From Dromiciops gliroides (taxonomy: Eukaryota > Chordata > Mammalia > Microbiotheria > Microbiotheriidae): DNA of 64,000 nt. A model generated the notes under the pieces. The model had not been told where the DNA came from. It saw only the letters and a list, made by a program, of their open reading frames with translations, and did no database searches. Of the stretch, positions 43,420 to 54,899 are shown piece after piece (positions within the stretch are counted from its first letter, which is position 1; each line of letters opens with the position of its first letter). Position numbers and translations under genes: made by a program. The stretch lies in contig NC_057867.1 in assembly GCF_019393635.1 (NCBI RefSeq), positions 67,955,492-68,019,491 on the forward strand, given 5' to 3'.

Positions 43420-43745
43420 ATTCATGTCACTTGAGCCAAATAAATGACATCATTAGGGTACAGACAGAACTGGTGGAGGTAACTGCTTAGACAGTTAGTG
43501 GTACCTGAAAGATTGGAGAGAATAGGAGATGTGCCACAATATTAGACAAGTGTCCCAGTTTTGAAAAGGGGGAAGACAACAGATTTAGCAAACTACAGGA
43601 CAGTGAGCTTGACTTCATTTCTATGGAAATTCTAGATTCCATGACTCAAAATTTGGTTAGTGAATATCTAGAAAAGCAACAGGTGATTGTTTCATCAAGA
43701 ACAGATCCCACCAGACTTATCGTATTTACTTTTCCGGAGGCTTTT
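43420..43745 (+). mobile_element. CR1/L3-type LINE reverse transcriptase fragment
   Basis: CTACAGGACAGTGAGCTTGA and ATTCTAGATTCCATGACTCA fit the CR1-type RT segment around the motif YRPVSLTS...ILE. The reading frame is damaged. Confidence 0.5.
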
Positions 43746-43749
43746 TTTG

Positions 43750-44640
43750 GCATGTATGGGTATCATGTGTTTTTGTTGTTTTTATGCTTGATTATGCTTA
43801 TTGTTTTCCTGATGAACCACTCTCCTATTACTGGTACAAATTCAGCTTAGAGTGAATATTTTTTTACAAGTGTTACCATAGTCACTTTGATCAGATTTTT
43901 TTGCAGCACCATTCATTAGTGAGATTACTGTTCTATAGTTCTTGTATTTTCTTTTCTTTCTCCCTCCCTGGTTTTATTAAAACAATATTTGTCACAGAAA
44001 AAATGTTTAATAGAATGCCATCTTTCTCTATGAATGAGAACAATTTTGTACTATGAGTATTAATTGCTTCTTTAAACATTTCATTGAATTCACTTGAAAA
44101 TCCACCTGGCCCTTTGATGTAGATGATTTCTGGTTTGCTGAATCTCTAAGATTGTTTAACATCTCCATTTCTTGTTTTGTCCATTTGGGTATTTTATATT
44201 TGTAGTAACCATTTCCCTTTAAGTTCCAAAGAATTTCTGCTCTTTAGATTTTTAATTAACCTTATTTGTTTTTATTTTGATGACTTGATTTTCCTCTCTT
44301 GTCCTCTTATTTTTATGATTTATTTTGTGTTTGTTCTAGGATGGTTTGCTTCTATTTATTTTTATTACATGTTTAATTCTTTGATCCTCATTTTTGTTTC
44401 TATATATTTTCAGAAGTGTGATTGTTCCTCTGAGGACTTTTTAAGTGGCATTTTCCAAATTTGGGTGTGCTGCCTTATTTTCTTGTACATAGCTATTAAT
44501 TATGTCTATCATTTGTAATTTGATCCCACTCGTTGCTCAGGTTATTACTTAGTCTACATCTAGGTCTGTGTTGGTTGCTTATGGTTTTTTTATTGTATGA
44601 GTTTGTTAAGAATATGTTTAATATTTCCACCTTTTTATGT
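43750..44640 (-). mobile_element. L1 ORF2 fragment, minus strand
   Basis: ATTCACTTGAAAATCCACCT with GGCCCTTTGATGTAGATGAT, and ATTCTTTGATCCTCATTTTT, follow reverse L1 ORF2. Confidence 0.55.
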
Positions 44641-44664
44641 CCAAGAACACAACGGGTTTTGTAA

Positions 44665-44840
44665 AGGTATTCAAGACTTAGTAGCTGTATGACCCTGAGC
44701 AAGACCCTGTTTGCCTCAGTTTACTCATCTATATAATGAGCTGGAGAAGGAAGTGGCACACCACTCCAGTATCTTTGCCAAGAAAACCCCAAATGGGGTC
44801 ATGAAGAATTGGACACAACTGAATAACAACAACAAAAAAG
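44665..44840 (+). mobile_element. RTE-tailed marsupial SINE
   Basis: GTAGCTGTATGACCCTGAGC, GCTGGAGAAGGAAGTGGCAC, CCAAATGGGGTCATGAAGAA and an AACAACAACA tail. The tail matches the 3' end of the RTE LINE at 27,120-27,165, which presumably mobilised it. Confidence 0.82.
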
Positions 44841-45600
44841 GTACTGTGTGAGATGTTGAAAAATATGCTGTTTTTCCATTATAATACTATAATTTTTGTT
44901 CTTATTCCCCTTGTAATTAGTGCTTATGCAAATATGACCCAAGTCTTACGCCACAGGCTCTCCTATTTTTCTGCCCAATCTCAAGTTCTTTGAGTTGACA
45001 TTAACCATGCTTTTATTAATTTTTCCCTTTTTACCCTTCCCTTTCTCAGCCCAGATAAGAGTGTGGTTCTGGATCCTTACTGTTCCCCTCTTAACTTGCA
45101 TGATGTTTGTGTGTGGCTTCCTTTGTTCCGCAGTCCAGGCTCTTATTTGTGGGTTCTCCTTACACATTCCTTCTGTGTGTGCCTCATACAAAATAGAGGA
45201 CTCCTGAGAGACAAGTTTTGTTCTTTCTCTATCTCTCTAATTGCCATTCCACACCCTGTGCACTTCTACCTTGCATAGCTTTGTATTTGCTTTGTTTTTG
45301 GAGGCTCCTTATTTTTGTGGACCTTGCTCCCTGAAGTGGCGATCCATGAGAGGGACAACATAATCTGTTTGGGGCTGGTTCCAGAGTCATGGCCTGCTCT
45401 TAGGCTGTGCCCTGCCTTTATTACCTGCCTATACTTTTTATTTCTTAGTTTATTTCTTAGTTTATTTTTTTTCAGGTAACAATTTCAAAAATTAATCTGT
45501 TCTTCCAACTACCTCTTCTACCATTGAGGAAATTAAAAAAAAAACCCAAATTCCTCCCCACCAAGAAAAGCAATCCTCCCAACAAAGTCCGTCACTTTCT
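44841..45600. other. Unassigned AT-rich sequence
   Basis: Short ORFs only. Some stretches (CAGCCCAGATAAGAGTGTGG) look like old reverse L1 sequence but I cannot assign them firmly. Confidence 0.3.
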
Positions 45601-45830
45601 GCACTTTCAGTTCATCTTTCTGTCAGGAGGTAAGGAGTGTGATTCTCACTTGTCTCTGCATCAATTCATATAAAGATCTTCCCAGTTTCCTCTATTACAT
45701 TCATACATCCAAATTGGTTTAGCCATTTCTCCAAGAGGATGATATCCTCCTCCTTAGTTTTTGGTTTGGGCTACCACAGGAAGAACTGCTATGATATATT
45801 TTGGGCAAGATAGGCCTACACTACTTGCCA
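45600..45830 (-). mobile_element. L1 3' end fragment, minus strand
   Basis: TTTAGCCATTTCTCCAAGAG and CTACCACAGGAAGAACTGCT follow the reverse L1 3' end. Confidence 0.5.
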
Positions 45831-46084
45831 ATCCTAAGACCTGGACATTCCAAGACTTAAAGCCTCAGACTTAGATGCTGGTAGTTACTTGGTGGGTACA
45901 TACATTCTATCCCTTTGGGTAGGTGGTGGTCCTGGGAAGCATAGCCCATGCAAAAGGGTGCCTGTTGCTTCTGTTCATACAACTATCCTTTTAAAAGTCC
46001 CTGGACATTCTCCCTTCCCTCCCCAGTTTCCGCCGGTAGGTCAAGAGACATCACCTTCCTCTGACTGCAGGGCTAGGAATGTAT

Positions 46085-46305
46085 TTTTCAATTCAAAAAC
46101 CATTTATTAAGTGCCTGCTATGTGCCAGGCAGTATGTTAAGCACTGGGGATTCAAAAAGAGGCAAGAGACAGCCCCTTCCCTCAAGGAGCTTACAACCTT
46201 ACAGGGAAGCCAACATGCAAACATATATACAAAGCAAACTATATGCAGGGTAAATACGAAAATAATTAACAGAGGAAAAGCTCTGGAATTAAGAGGGATT
46301 GGGGA
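46085..46305 (-). mobile_element. L2/CR1-type LINE 3' end, minus strand
   Basis: ACCATTTATTAAGTGCCTGC, TATGTGCCAGGCAGTATGTT, CTCAAGGAGCTTACAACCTT and GCAAACTATATGCAGGGTAA give the tail in reverse order. Confidence 0.65.
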
Positions 46306-46339
46306 AGGCTTTTATATATTTATATATGTGTATATATAA

Positions 46340-46925
46340 TCATATATGTGCAATTGTATGAAACATTTCCATTAGTCATTTTGTACAGGAGAACAAAAAA
46401 AATGAAAGGAAGTGAAACAGTATCAGGTCTTTCTCTGGAGGAGGATCGTGGGCTTCATCGTGAGTCCTTTGGGATTGTCTTGGGTCATTGTATGGCTGAG
46501 AATAGGTAAGTCATTCACAGTTCTTTATTATATAATATTGTTGTTACTATGTACAGTGTTATCCTGGTTCTGCTTACTTCTCTTTCCACCAGTTCATGTA
46601 AGTAAATCCAGGTTTTTCTGAAATCCTCCTGCTTGTCATTTCCTATAGCACAATAATATTCCATCACAATCATATACCATAGCTTGTTTAACCATTTCCC
46701 AAACTGATGGACATCCTCTAATTTCCAATTATTGGCCACCACAAAAAGAGGTACTGTAAATGTTTTTGTACAAATAGGCTATTTTCCCTTTTGATGTCTT
46801 TAGGATACAGACTTAGTGGTGTTATTGCTAGGGGCAAAGGCTTTGCATAGTTTTATAGACCTTCGGCCATAATTTCAAATTGCTCTCCGAAATGGTTGGA
46901 TCAGTTCACAACTCCACCCATGGTG
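46340..46925 (-). mobile_element. L1 3' end, minus strand
   Basis: The reverse strand encodes WYMIVMEYYCAIGNDKQEDF, a familiar C-terminal/3' L1 translation. TTTCCCAAACTGATGGACAT and TCCGAAATGGTTGGATCAGT are also present. Confidence 0.75.
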
Positions 46926-47500
46926 CACTTAGAGGAAGCCAGAGCTGAGAGATGGAGGGTCTTGTTCATCCAACATCCAGGATCAAAGAGTACATATTGG
47001 GGAATAAGGTGTAAGAAGACTGGAAAAGTATATGAGGGCTGGGTTAGGAAGGGCTTTGAATGCCAAGCAGAGGATTTCATGTTTGCTCCTGGAGGGAATA
47101 GGGACTTGTATATCTCACATTCTCTCTACTTTCACCCTGACTAAGTGTCTTCTCATCTGTGTACTAGCAAGCTCTCACCTCTCTTTGTTTGATCCTAATG
47201 ATGTGGACATGTTGCTTTTAACCTAAAATGGTGAATTTTCTTCTTCCTTTCTTTTTTAACCGCCTTAATTCTTCAGTTTTCTAATCCTTTTGCCACAATT
47301 CTGGGCTACTTGGTTCCTTGGTAGCTAAAGACTTTCTCTTGGCTCCCTGAAATAGTTGGTTTTTGATGTGAACATTCTCATTAAACCAGCACACTCTAGG
47401 GATTGACATATGGGAGAACAGCTTTGAGCCTCCCTGGACTTGGTCACCTTCTCTGGTCACTGGTGGTTTGAGTCCACCTTTGCTCTCGTTTTATCCCTAC
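46926..47500. other. Unassigned sequence
   Basis: GGGTTAGGAAGGGCTTTGAA and nearby text hint at an old interspersed repeat; otherwise nothing recognised. Confidence 0.25.
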
Positions 47501-47830
47501 AGCTAGAGTTTGTAGAATGATGTCATAAGAATGGAGGAAAGGCACATGTTTGCTTTATTTCTCTTGTCACTAAAATGTCTTCCAGTGTCTCGACTCCCAA
47601 CAATGCGAGCTAGGTCTTTAGCAAAGGTTTTATTTTCTGAAGTTCTTGTGGTATTTGGGTGGGTTTTTTGTTATCTTGGCTGCTTCTGTGATTATGCTTA
47701 TTGCTTTCCTAATGTTAACCATCTTTATGAATCTAACCTAGTCCTAGTGAATCATTTTCTAGATAGATCACTCTGTATGGATTTCATTTGAAAATTTGGC
47801 ATCAGTGAGGTAGGTCTATGTTGTCTGTCT
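47500..47830 (-). mobile_element. Possible L1 ORF2 fragment, minus strand
   Basis: GATTATGCTTATTGCTTTCC and ATTTGGCATCAGTGAGGTAG resemble the minus-strand L1 text near 43,790. Weak. Confidence 0.35.
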
Positions 47831-47834
47831 TTGT

Positions 47835-48050
47835 TACACTGAGATAGCTACAGAGAGAGTGTACAGAGTGCAAATTTGGGAGTCAGAAGACCCAAGTTTA
47901 AATCCAGGCCCTGCTACTGAGTGTGACCTTGGGCAAGTCACTTAATGTCACAGAGCTTCAGGTCCTTGTTCCTAAAATGAGGGAATTCAACCAACCAGAT
48001 GACCTGAAAAGTCCCTTTCAACTTGAAGTCTAGGATGCCATATTTTCAGT
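47835..48050 (+). mobile_element. MIR/CORE-SINE
   Basis: GTGTGACCTTGGGCAAGTCA, CTTAATGTCACAGAGCTTCA and a GATGACCTGAAAAGTCCCTT ending follow an old CORE-SINE of the MIR kind. Confidence 0.75.
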
Positions 48051-48309
48051 CTGTGGTTCTGTGCCTTTTCACCCTTATTTCATAGACGGCTTTTTTCTCT
48101 CATCAGGCTTCCTTCAAGACTGAGCTCAAATTGTGGTTGTAGACATTCCATTTCATCTATGAGAAACAGCAAAAGAACGCCACTTAATCGACTTACAAGG
48201 AAACTTCCAAACTTCTTCAAGGTAAAGTGCCATATTTATTGTCTACCTTCTGGTGCAGTAAGAGCTATAGGCTGGCCTAAGTCTGGGCCCACCTCAGGCA
48301 TCCACTCTA

Positions 48310-48560
48310 TTAGTGGAGAGAGAGAATGTGTGAGACAAAGAATATAGTGAGAGAAAAAGGGGAGAAGAGAAGAGAGGTAGAGAAGGTGAGAGAGGAGATA
48401 GGGAGTGTTTCTCTGTGAGAGTTGGGCAGAAAGAGGAGATAGAACAGATTTGGAGAGAGTGTTTATGTGTGAGAGGGAGAAGGAGAGAATGTTAAGTGTG
48501 AGTGTATGTGAGAAAGATAGAAGGGGAGAGGAGATAGTGTATGTGTGTGAGACTATTATT
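48310..48560. repeat. Polypurine tract outside the left arm
   Basis: GAGAGAGAATGTGTGAG-type sequence on the + strand, same composition as 51,345-54,273. It lies outside the left end of the inverted repeat, with no counterpart outside the right end. Confidence 0.85.
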
Positions 48561-48571
48561 TATGGGACATT

Positions 48572-49328
48572 CTTGATGCCTCAGTCATTAGCTTATACCA
48601 GGTCCATTCTCATAATCAAGGCGGTTTCCCCCCCAAATTGGTCTTCTTCTAGCACTTCCAGAGGAATTCTGGTTAGACTAGTAGTGTCCAAGCTGCATTT
48701 TTGTGGATGCTTTTTGATTGTAGGTGTTTTGGAGCCCTTCTCAAGTTTAGAAGTTACTTTTCCTATAACTAGAACAGTTGTTGTGGTAGCATTGTTTTCG
48801 TTTGCTCATTCTTGTAGCCTATTTTCTAACTTGGTGTTTTATGTTAGGGCTGAGCTTGAGTCCTCTGGGGTCATTCTACTACTTTATTTTTTCTTGGGTG
48901 AGGCAATTGGGGTTACGTGACTTGCCCAGGGTCACATAGCTAGAAGTGTCTGAGGGCAGATTTGAACTCAGGTCCCCCTGACTCCACAGCTGGTGCTCTA
49001 TCCACTGCACCACCTAGCTGCCCCTCTACTACTTTCTTGGAGTTCAGAGTCAGCTCATATGGAGGGCCCCACAAGCTTTTACTTCCCCCATGGTAACCTG
49101 ACACATGGCAAAGTCTGAGCACTGCCCCTCTGGTCTGAGGTTCATCTCCTGGTCGTTCCTCCACAGGCTTCAGACTGGAACCAAGACCCCACTACACTCA
49201 CAGCATTAGAGCCACACAGATGCTGCTGCTGAACTTCCTCTTCAGGCCACAACCCAAGGCCTACAACCCCTCCTCACTCAGCCCTGGCACTTGGCAGCTA
49301 TTTCTGAACCCTTCATAAGGTAAGGATG
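48572..49328 (+). repeat. Left outer block of inverted repeat
   Basis: Unique-looking sequence of about 615 bp once the SINE at 48,886-49,025 is removed. It carries about 45 bp near 48,710-48,755 absent from the right copy. It ends at AAGGTAAGGATG, where the polypyrimidine arm begins. No gene recognised. Confidence 0.8.
48886..49025 (-). mobile_element. Marsupial CORE-type SINE inside left arm only
   Basis: GTGAGGCAATTGGGGTTACG to CACCTAGCTGCCCC. Target duplication CTACTACTTT at 48,876-48,885 and 49,026-49,035. The right arm has a single CTACTCCTTT-type empty site in reverse complement, so the SINE arrived after the inverted duplication. Confidence 0.92.
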
Positions 49329-51342
49329 TCGCCTCCCTCACACTCAAACACAAACACACATATACTTTCCACTCCCTATGTCTCTTCTCTCTTCCTCTCC
49401 CCTTTCCCTATGCCCTGTCACTCGGTCTCTCCACAAACACATACACTCTCTCTCTTCTCTCCCTTTGTCTAACATTCCTGCTCACACATGCTCTCCTCAT
49501 TCTTCCTTCTTTCCCAGTCTCTTCTCCTTGCACTCCTGCTTCTCTAACAATCCCACACAGTGTCCAACATAAACACTATCTTCCTCTATCCCCTTCTTTA
49601 CCTCTTCCTCTCACACACAAACACACTCTATCAATCTCTTCTTATCCCCTCTCTCTCTTCCTCCTCCCTCAATCACACCCTCCCTATCTCTCCACTGTAT
49701 CTTCTCTTTTACACCTAAACACACTCTCTTTACCAATCTCCTCTTTTTCCCTCTCTTACACTCACACCTAAACACTCTTTCCGTTCTCTACCTCTTCTCC
49801 CCCCTCACACACACAGACCCTATTTTCTCTCTACCGCTTCTCTAACAATCCCACACAAACACTATCTCCCTTTATCCCCTTCTTTATCTCTTCCTCTCTC
49901 TCACACACACACACATGCATTATTTTCCAATTTCCTCTATCTACATCTCCACTCGATGTTCTCTTTTACACCTCAACACTGTCTCCCTTTGTCTAACATT
50001 CCTGGTCACACACACTCTCCCTAGCTCTCCTCTTTTTCCCTTCTTTCCCAGTCTCTTCTCTCACCCACACTCCCTTCTCTACAGCTCTCCTTCCTCCTCC
50101 CCCCCACACTCTATCTACATCTCCTCTCCCCTTCTATCTCTTTAACAGACACACATACTCTGTTTTCTCTCTCTTTTCTTCTCCCCATTCTCCCCCCTAC
50201 TCATACATACAAACACTCTTTTCCAATTTCCTCTATCTACATCTCCTCTCCTTCCTCCTCCCCCAATCACACCCACTCTGTCTTTTCTTTTACACCTAAA
50301 CTCTCTCCCTTGTCTCTCTTCCAATCTCTTCGACAGACACACATAGTCTCTATTTTCTCTCTTTTCTTCTCCCCCTCTCATACACGCACACATCTCCTCT
50401 CCTCCCACCCTATCTTCTCTTTTACACCTAGACACACTTTCCCTTCTCTACCTCTCCCCCCCACACTTTCTCCATTCTTTTCCCATCTCTTTGACACACA
50501 TACATAGTCTAGATTTTCTCCCTCTCATCTTTTCTCTCCCTTCCTCACTCCTGCTTCTCTACCTCCTCTATTATCCCTTCTCTTTCTTTCTCCCCCTGTC
50601 ATACACTCACTCTCTCTCTCACACACACATACAAAGACACTCTTTTCCAATTTCCGCTATCTACATCTCCTCTCCCCAATCACACCCACCCTCCCTATCT
50701 CTCCACTCTATCTTTTCTTTTACACCTTAACACTCCCTTGTCTCTCTTCCTTCCCTTCTCTCTCCTGCTTTCTCTAACATCCTCACTCACACACTCATAC
50801 ATACTTTCTCTCCCTATCTTTCCACTCTATCTCCTCTTCTTCCCTTCTATCTCTCTCCTATCACTTCCTCCACTCCTCACACTCCCTTTACCAATCACCT
50901 CTTCTCTACATCTTTCTTTTCTTATCTTCTTTCCCAATTTCCTCTATCTACATCTCCTCTCCTTCCCTTTTACACCTAAACACTCTATCAATCTCTTCTT
51001 ATCCCCTTTCTCCCCACCCACTCATACATAAACACTCTATATCTAGCCCCTTTCTATCTCCTCTTTTTCTTTCTCCCCCCTACTCATACACACACTCTCT
51101 TCATCTCTTTCCTATCACTTCCTTCTCTATTTCTTTGTCCCCCTCCTCTACCTCTTTTTACTTCTGCCCTTTCTCCCTCTCTTTTCTCTCTCCTCTGTAT
51201 CACCTAAACACTCCCAACTCTCTCTCACACACACACACTCTTTTCCAATTTCCTCTATCTCCATCTCCTCTTCCCCCACCACTCATACATAAACATTCTA
51301 TATCTATCCCCTCCTTCTCTACCTCCTCACACACACAGTCTA
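49329..51342. repeat. Polypyrimidine arm (minisatellite-like)
   Basis: About 2 kb of C/T-rich sequence with ACACAC islands. Modules such as TTTCCAATTTCCTCTATC followed by ACATCTCCTC recur at about 49,927, 50,220, 50,647, 50,934 and 51,242, and ACACCTAAACACTC recurs often. Long ORFs here are composition artefacts. Confidence 0.88.
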
Positions 51343-51344
51343 TG

Positions 51345-54273
51345 AGAGAGGAGATAGGGATAAAGGGCAGAGAAGGGATAGTTTGTATGTGAGTGGGAGA
51401 TACAGAAAGGATGTTACAGAAGGGAAGGAAGAGATTGGGAGAGAGGTGAAGGGAGTGTTTAGGTGTAAAAGAAAAGATGGAGAGGAGATGTAGATAGCGG
51501 AAATTGGAAAAGAGTGTGTGTGAGAGAGAGAGAGAGTTGGGGAGGTAGAGAAGGAAGTGATGGGAAAGAGGAGATAGAAAGGGGCTAGATATAGAGTGTT
51601 TATGTATGAGTGGGTGATGAAGAAGTAGAGGAGGGAGAAAGGGGATAAGAAGAGATTGATAGAGTGTGTTTGTGTGAGTTGGGGGAAAAGAGGATAAGAA
51701 AAGAAAGATGTAGAGAAGAGAGGGAAGAGGTGATTGGTAAAGGGAGTGTGAAGGAGTATATAAGAGGGGGAGGAGGAAGTGATAGGAGAATGTGTGGGAT
51801 TGTGAGAGAAAAGAGAGAGATAGAGTGGAAAGATAGGGAGAGAAAGTATGTATGAGTGTGTGAGTGAGGAAGAGAGACAAGGGAGTGTTTAGGTGTAAAA
51901 GAAAAGATGGAGGGTGGGTGTGATTGGGGGGAGGGAGAGAACGGATAAAGAGAGTGGGGGGGAAAAGGGGGATAGATATAGAATGTTTATGTATGAGTGG
52001 GGGGGAGGAAGGGGATAGAGAGAGATAGTGTGTCGGATTGTTAGAGAAGCAGGAGTGAGGAAGGGAGGGAAAGAGGAGATTGGTAAAGAGAGTATGTTTG
52101 TATGTGAGTAAGTGTATGAGATAAGGGGGGAGAGAGTTGAAAGGGGAGAGGGAGAGATTGGGAGAGTGTGTTTAGGTGTAAAAGAGAAGATAGGAAGGAG
52201 ATGTAGATAGAGGAATTTGGAAAAGAGTGTGTTTGTGTGAGTTGGGGGGAAAGAGGTGAAGGGAGTGTGAGTGTGAGGGAGTATATGAGAGGGGTAGAAA
52301 AAAAGAGATGTGGAGAGTGTATGTATGAGAGAAGAGGTAAAGAAGGGTATAGAGGGAGATATGTTGGAGAGTATGTGGGATTGTTAGAGAAGTAGGAGAG
52401 AAAAGAGGGAGATTAGAAGAGAGACAAGGGAGAGAGTTTAGGTGTAAAAGAAAAGATAGAGTGGGGGGAGGAGGAAGGAGAGGAGATGTAGATAGTGGAA
52501 ATTGGAAAAGAGTGTCTTTGTGTGTGAGAGAGATAGGACATGTGGATAGAGTGTGAACTGTGGAAGTTGTGGAGAAAGGGAGAGAAAAGATGATAGGGAG
52601 AAAGAGTGTGTGTGTGTCTGAGGTGGGTGTAAAAGGGGAGAAGAAAAGAGAGAAAATAGACACTGTGTGCGAGTGGGGGAGGTAGAGATTGAGAGGAGAT
52701 GTAGATAGAGGAAATTGGAAAAGAATATGTGTGTGTATGTGAGTTGGGGAGAAGAAGAGAGAGATGTAGAGTGTGAAAAAAGGTGGAGAGCAAGGATAAG
52801 AAGAGATTGATAGAGTGTGTTTGTGTGTGAGTAAGTGTATGAGATAAGGAGAGAAAGTGGGAGAGAGAAGAGATTGGAAGAAAGGGGAGGAGAGGAAATA
52901 GGGAAGAGGTGATTGGTAAAGGGAGGGGGAGGAGGGAGAGATGTGGAGAGAGCAAGAGATAGGGAAATAGTATGGAGGAGATTGGGAAGAGGTAAAGAAG
53001 GCTATAGAGGGAGATATGTTGGAGAATGTGTGGGATTGTGAGAGAAAGTATGTATGAGTGAGTGAGGATGTTAGAGAGAGAGGGAGAGGGAGTGTGTGAG
53101 ATGGAGAGAGATAGGAGAGAACAGATGAAGAGAGTTGGGGGAAAAGGGGGATAGATATAGAGTATTTATGTATGAGTGGGGGGGAGAAAGGGGATAAGAA
53201 GAGGTAACGAAGGGGATAGAGAGAGATAGTGTGTCAGATTGTTAGAGAAGCAGGAGTGAGGAAGGGAGAGAAAAAATGAGAGGGAGAAAGAGTGTATGTG
53301 TTTGTGTGTCTGAGGTGGGTGTAAAAGGGGAGAAGAAAAGAAAGAAAATAGACACTGGGTGTCAGAGATAGAAGGGAGAGAGTGTTGAGGTGTAGGAGAG
53401 GAGATGTAGATAGAGGAAGAAAGGGGAGAAGAAAAGAGCGGTAGAGAAGAGTGTATTTAGGTGATACAGCGGAGGGAAAGAAGGGAGGGAAAGGGGAGAT
53501 TGGTAAAGAGAGTGAGTGGGAGTGGTAGAGAAGGAAGTGATAGGAAAGAGATGTGGAGAGTGTGTGCGAGGTGGGGGAAGAAGAAGTAGAGGACGGAGAA
53601 AGGAAGAGATAGGGAAAGAGTGTGTGTATGTGAGAGGAAGAGGTAAAGAAGGGGATAGTGTTTATGTGGGAGAGTGTGTGGGATTGTTAGAGAAGCAGGA
53701 GTGAGGAAGGGAGAGAAAAGCTGATAGGGAGAAAAAGTATATGTGACTTGGGGGGTGAGAGGAGAAGAGACTGGGAAAGAAGGGAGAAAGAGGAGAGCTA
53801 GGGAGAGAGTATGTGAGGTGGGTATAAAACGGAGAAAGGGGAGAAGAAAAGATAGAGGTAGAGAAGGGAGAGAGAAAATCGAGACAATGTGTGTGTGTCA
53901 AAGAGATGGGAAAGAGTGTTTATCTGAGTGTGGGAGAGGAGTTGATACAGAAAGGAAGATATATACACAGTCTAAGAGAATAGAAAGGAGAGAGTGTGTA
54001 GGGGGGAGGAAGAAATAGATAAAGGATAATAGAGGAGGTAGAGAAGGAAGTGATAGAAGAGAGATGTGGAGAGTGTATGGGAGTTGGGGCAGGAAAAAAT
54101 AAAGAAGATTGGTTAAGAGTATGAGTGTGTGAGGGAGATAGGGAGAGGGAGAGTGTGAGCAGGAATGTTAGAAGAGATAGAGTATGTGTGGGAGAAGTAG
54201 AGAAGAGAGAGAGGAAGAGAGTATGTGTCAGGGAGAGAAAGGAAATAGGGAGTGTATGTGTGGGCTGGAGGGG
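51345..54273. repeat. Polypurine arm (minisatellite-like)
   Basis: About 2.9 kb of A/G-rich sequence, reverse complement in kind of the left arm: GAGATGTAGATAGAGGAAAT, GAAAAGAGTGTG and TTAGGTGTAAAAG modules recur. Longer than the left arm by about 900 bp, so module copy number has changed. An ORF of 226 codons on the minus strand is low-complexity (S/L/P/H/T) and not credible as a protein. Confidence 0.88.
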
Positions 54274-54878
54274 GCATCCTTACCTTATGAAGGGTGCAGA
54301 AATAGCTGCCAAGTGCCAGGTCTGCTGCTCACTCTCCGCTTCTGGGTAGCAGATCCAGGACTGAGTGAGGAGGGGTTGTGGCCTGAAGAGGAAGTTCAGA
54401 AGCAGCAGCAGCAGCATCTGTGTGGCTCTGATGCTGTGAGTGTAGTGGGCTCTTGGTTCCAGTCTGAAGCCTGTGGAGGAACGACCAGGAGAGGAACCTC
54501 AGACCAGAGGGGCAGTGCTCAGACTTTGACATGTATCAGGCCACCATGGGGCCCCCAAATGAGCTGTCCCCCTTAGATCCTGGCACAACCCAATACTCCA
54601 AATTCCAAGAAAGGAGTAGAATGACCCCAGAGGACACAAGCTCGACCCTAACATGAAACACCAAGTTAGAAAACAGGTTACAAGAATAAGCAAATGAAAA
54701 CAATGCTACCGCAACAGCTATTCCAGTGATAGGAAAAGTAACTAAGAAAATGCAGCTTGGACACTACTAGTCTAACCAGAATTCCTATGAAAGTGCTAGA
54801 AGAAGAAACGTTTGGGGAAAAAACCTCCCTGAATATTAGAATGGACCTGATATAAGCTAATGCCTCTGAGCCATCAAG
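54274..54878 (-). repeat. Right outer block of inverted repeat
   Basis: Reverse complement of 48,572-49,328 without the SINE. Contains AGAAGCAGCAGCAGCAGCAT (a longer CAG run than in the left arm) and about 35 bp missing from the left copy (around 54,320-54,355). Runs directly into L1/HAL1-like sequence. Confidence 0.8.
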
Positions 54879-54899
54879 AAATATTTAAATAAAGTCAAA

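Larger units (their letters stand above)
48572..54878. repeat. Large inverted repeat (palindrome), arms about 2.8 and 3.5 kb
   Basis: Reading in from both ends the two arms match in reverse complement: GCATTAGCTTATATCAGG against the left CATTAGCTTATACCAGG, GGTTAGACTAGTAGTGTCCA, TGTTAGGGYYGAGCTTG, AAAGTCTGAGCACTGCCCCT and CTTCATAAGGTAAGGATG are all shared. The arms then continue as polypyrimidine (left) and polypurine (right). The turn is near 51,343 with almost no spacer. The outer blocks look roughly 85-90% alike by eye, with small indels. Confidence 0.88.

Noticed and set aside
46926-47144. ORF MDQFTTPPMVHLEEARAERW as a gene
   Set aside because: It overlaps the end of an L1 fragment and an old repeat-like stretch; no similarity recognised.
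51200-51880. 226-codon ORF on the minus strand, and other S/L/P/H/T-rich ORFs in 49,300-54,200
   Set aside because: Pure products of polypurine/polypyrimidine repeats with low-complexity translations and no start or splice context.
49329-54273. CRISPR-like array of spaced repeats
   Set aside because: Modules are irregular in length and spacing, the sequence is purine- or pyrimidine-only, and the genome is a mammal.
54184-54576. 130-codon ORF with a QQQQ run, possible gene in the right palindrome block
   Set aside because: It runs out of low-complexity sequence into the block. The inverted left copy does not keep the frame, and no domain is seen.
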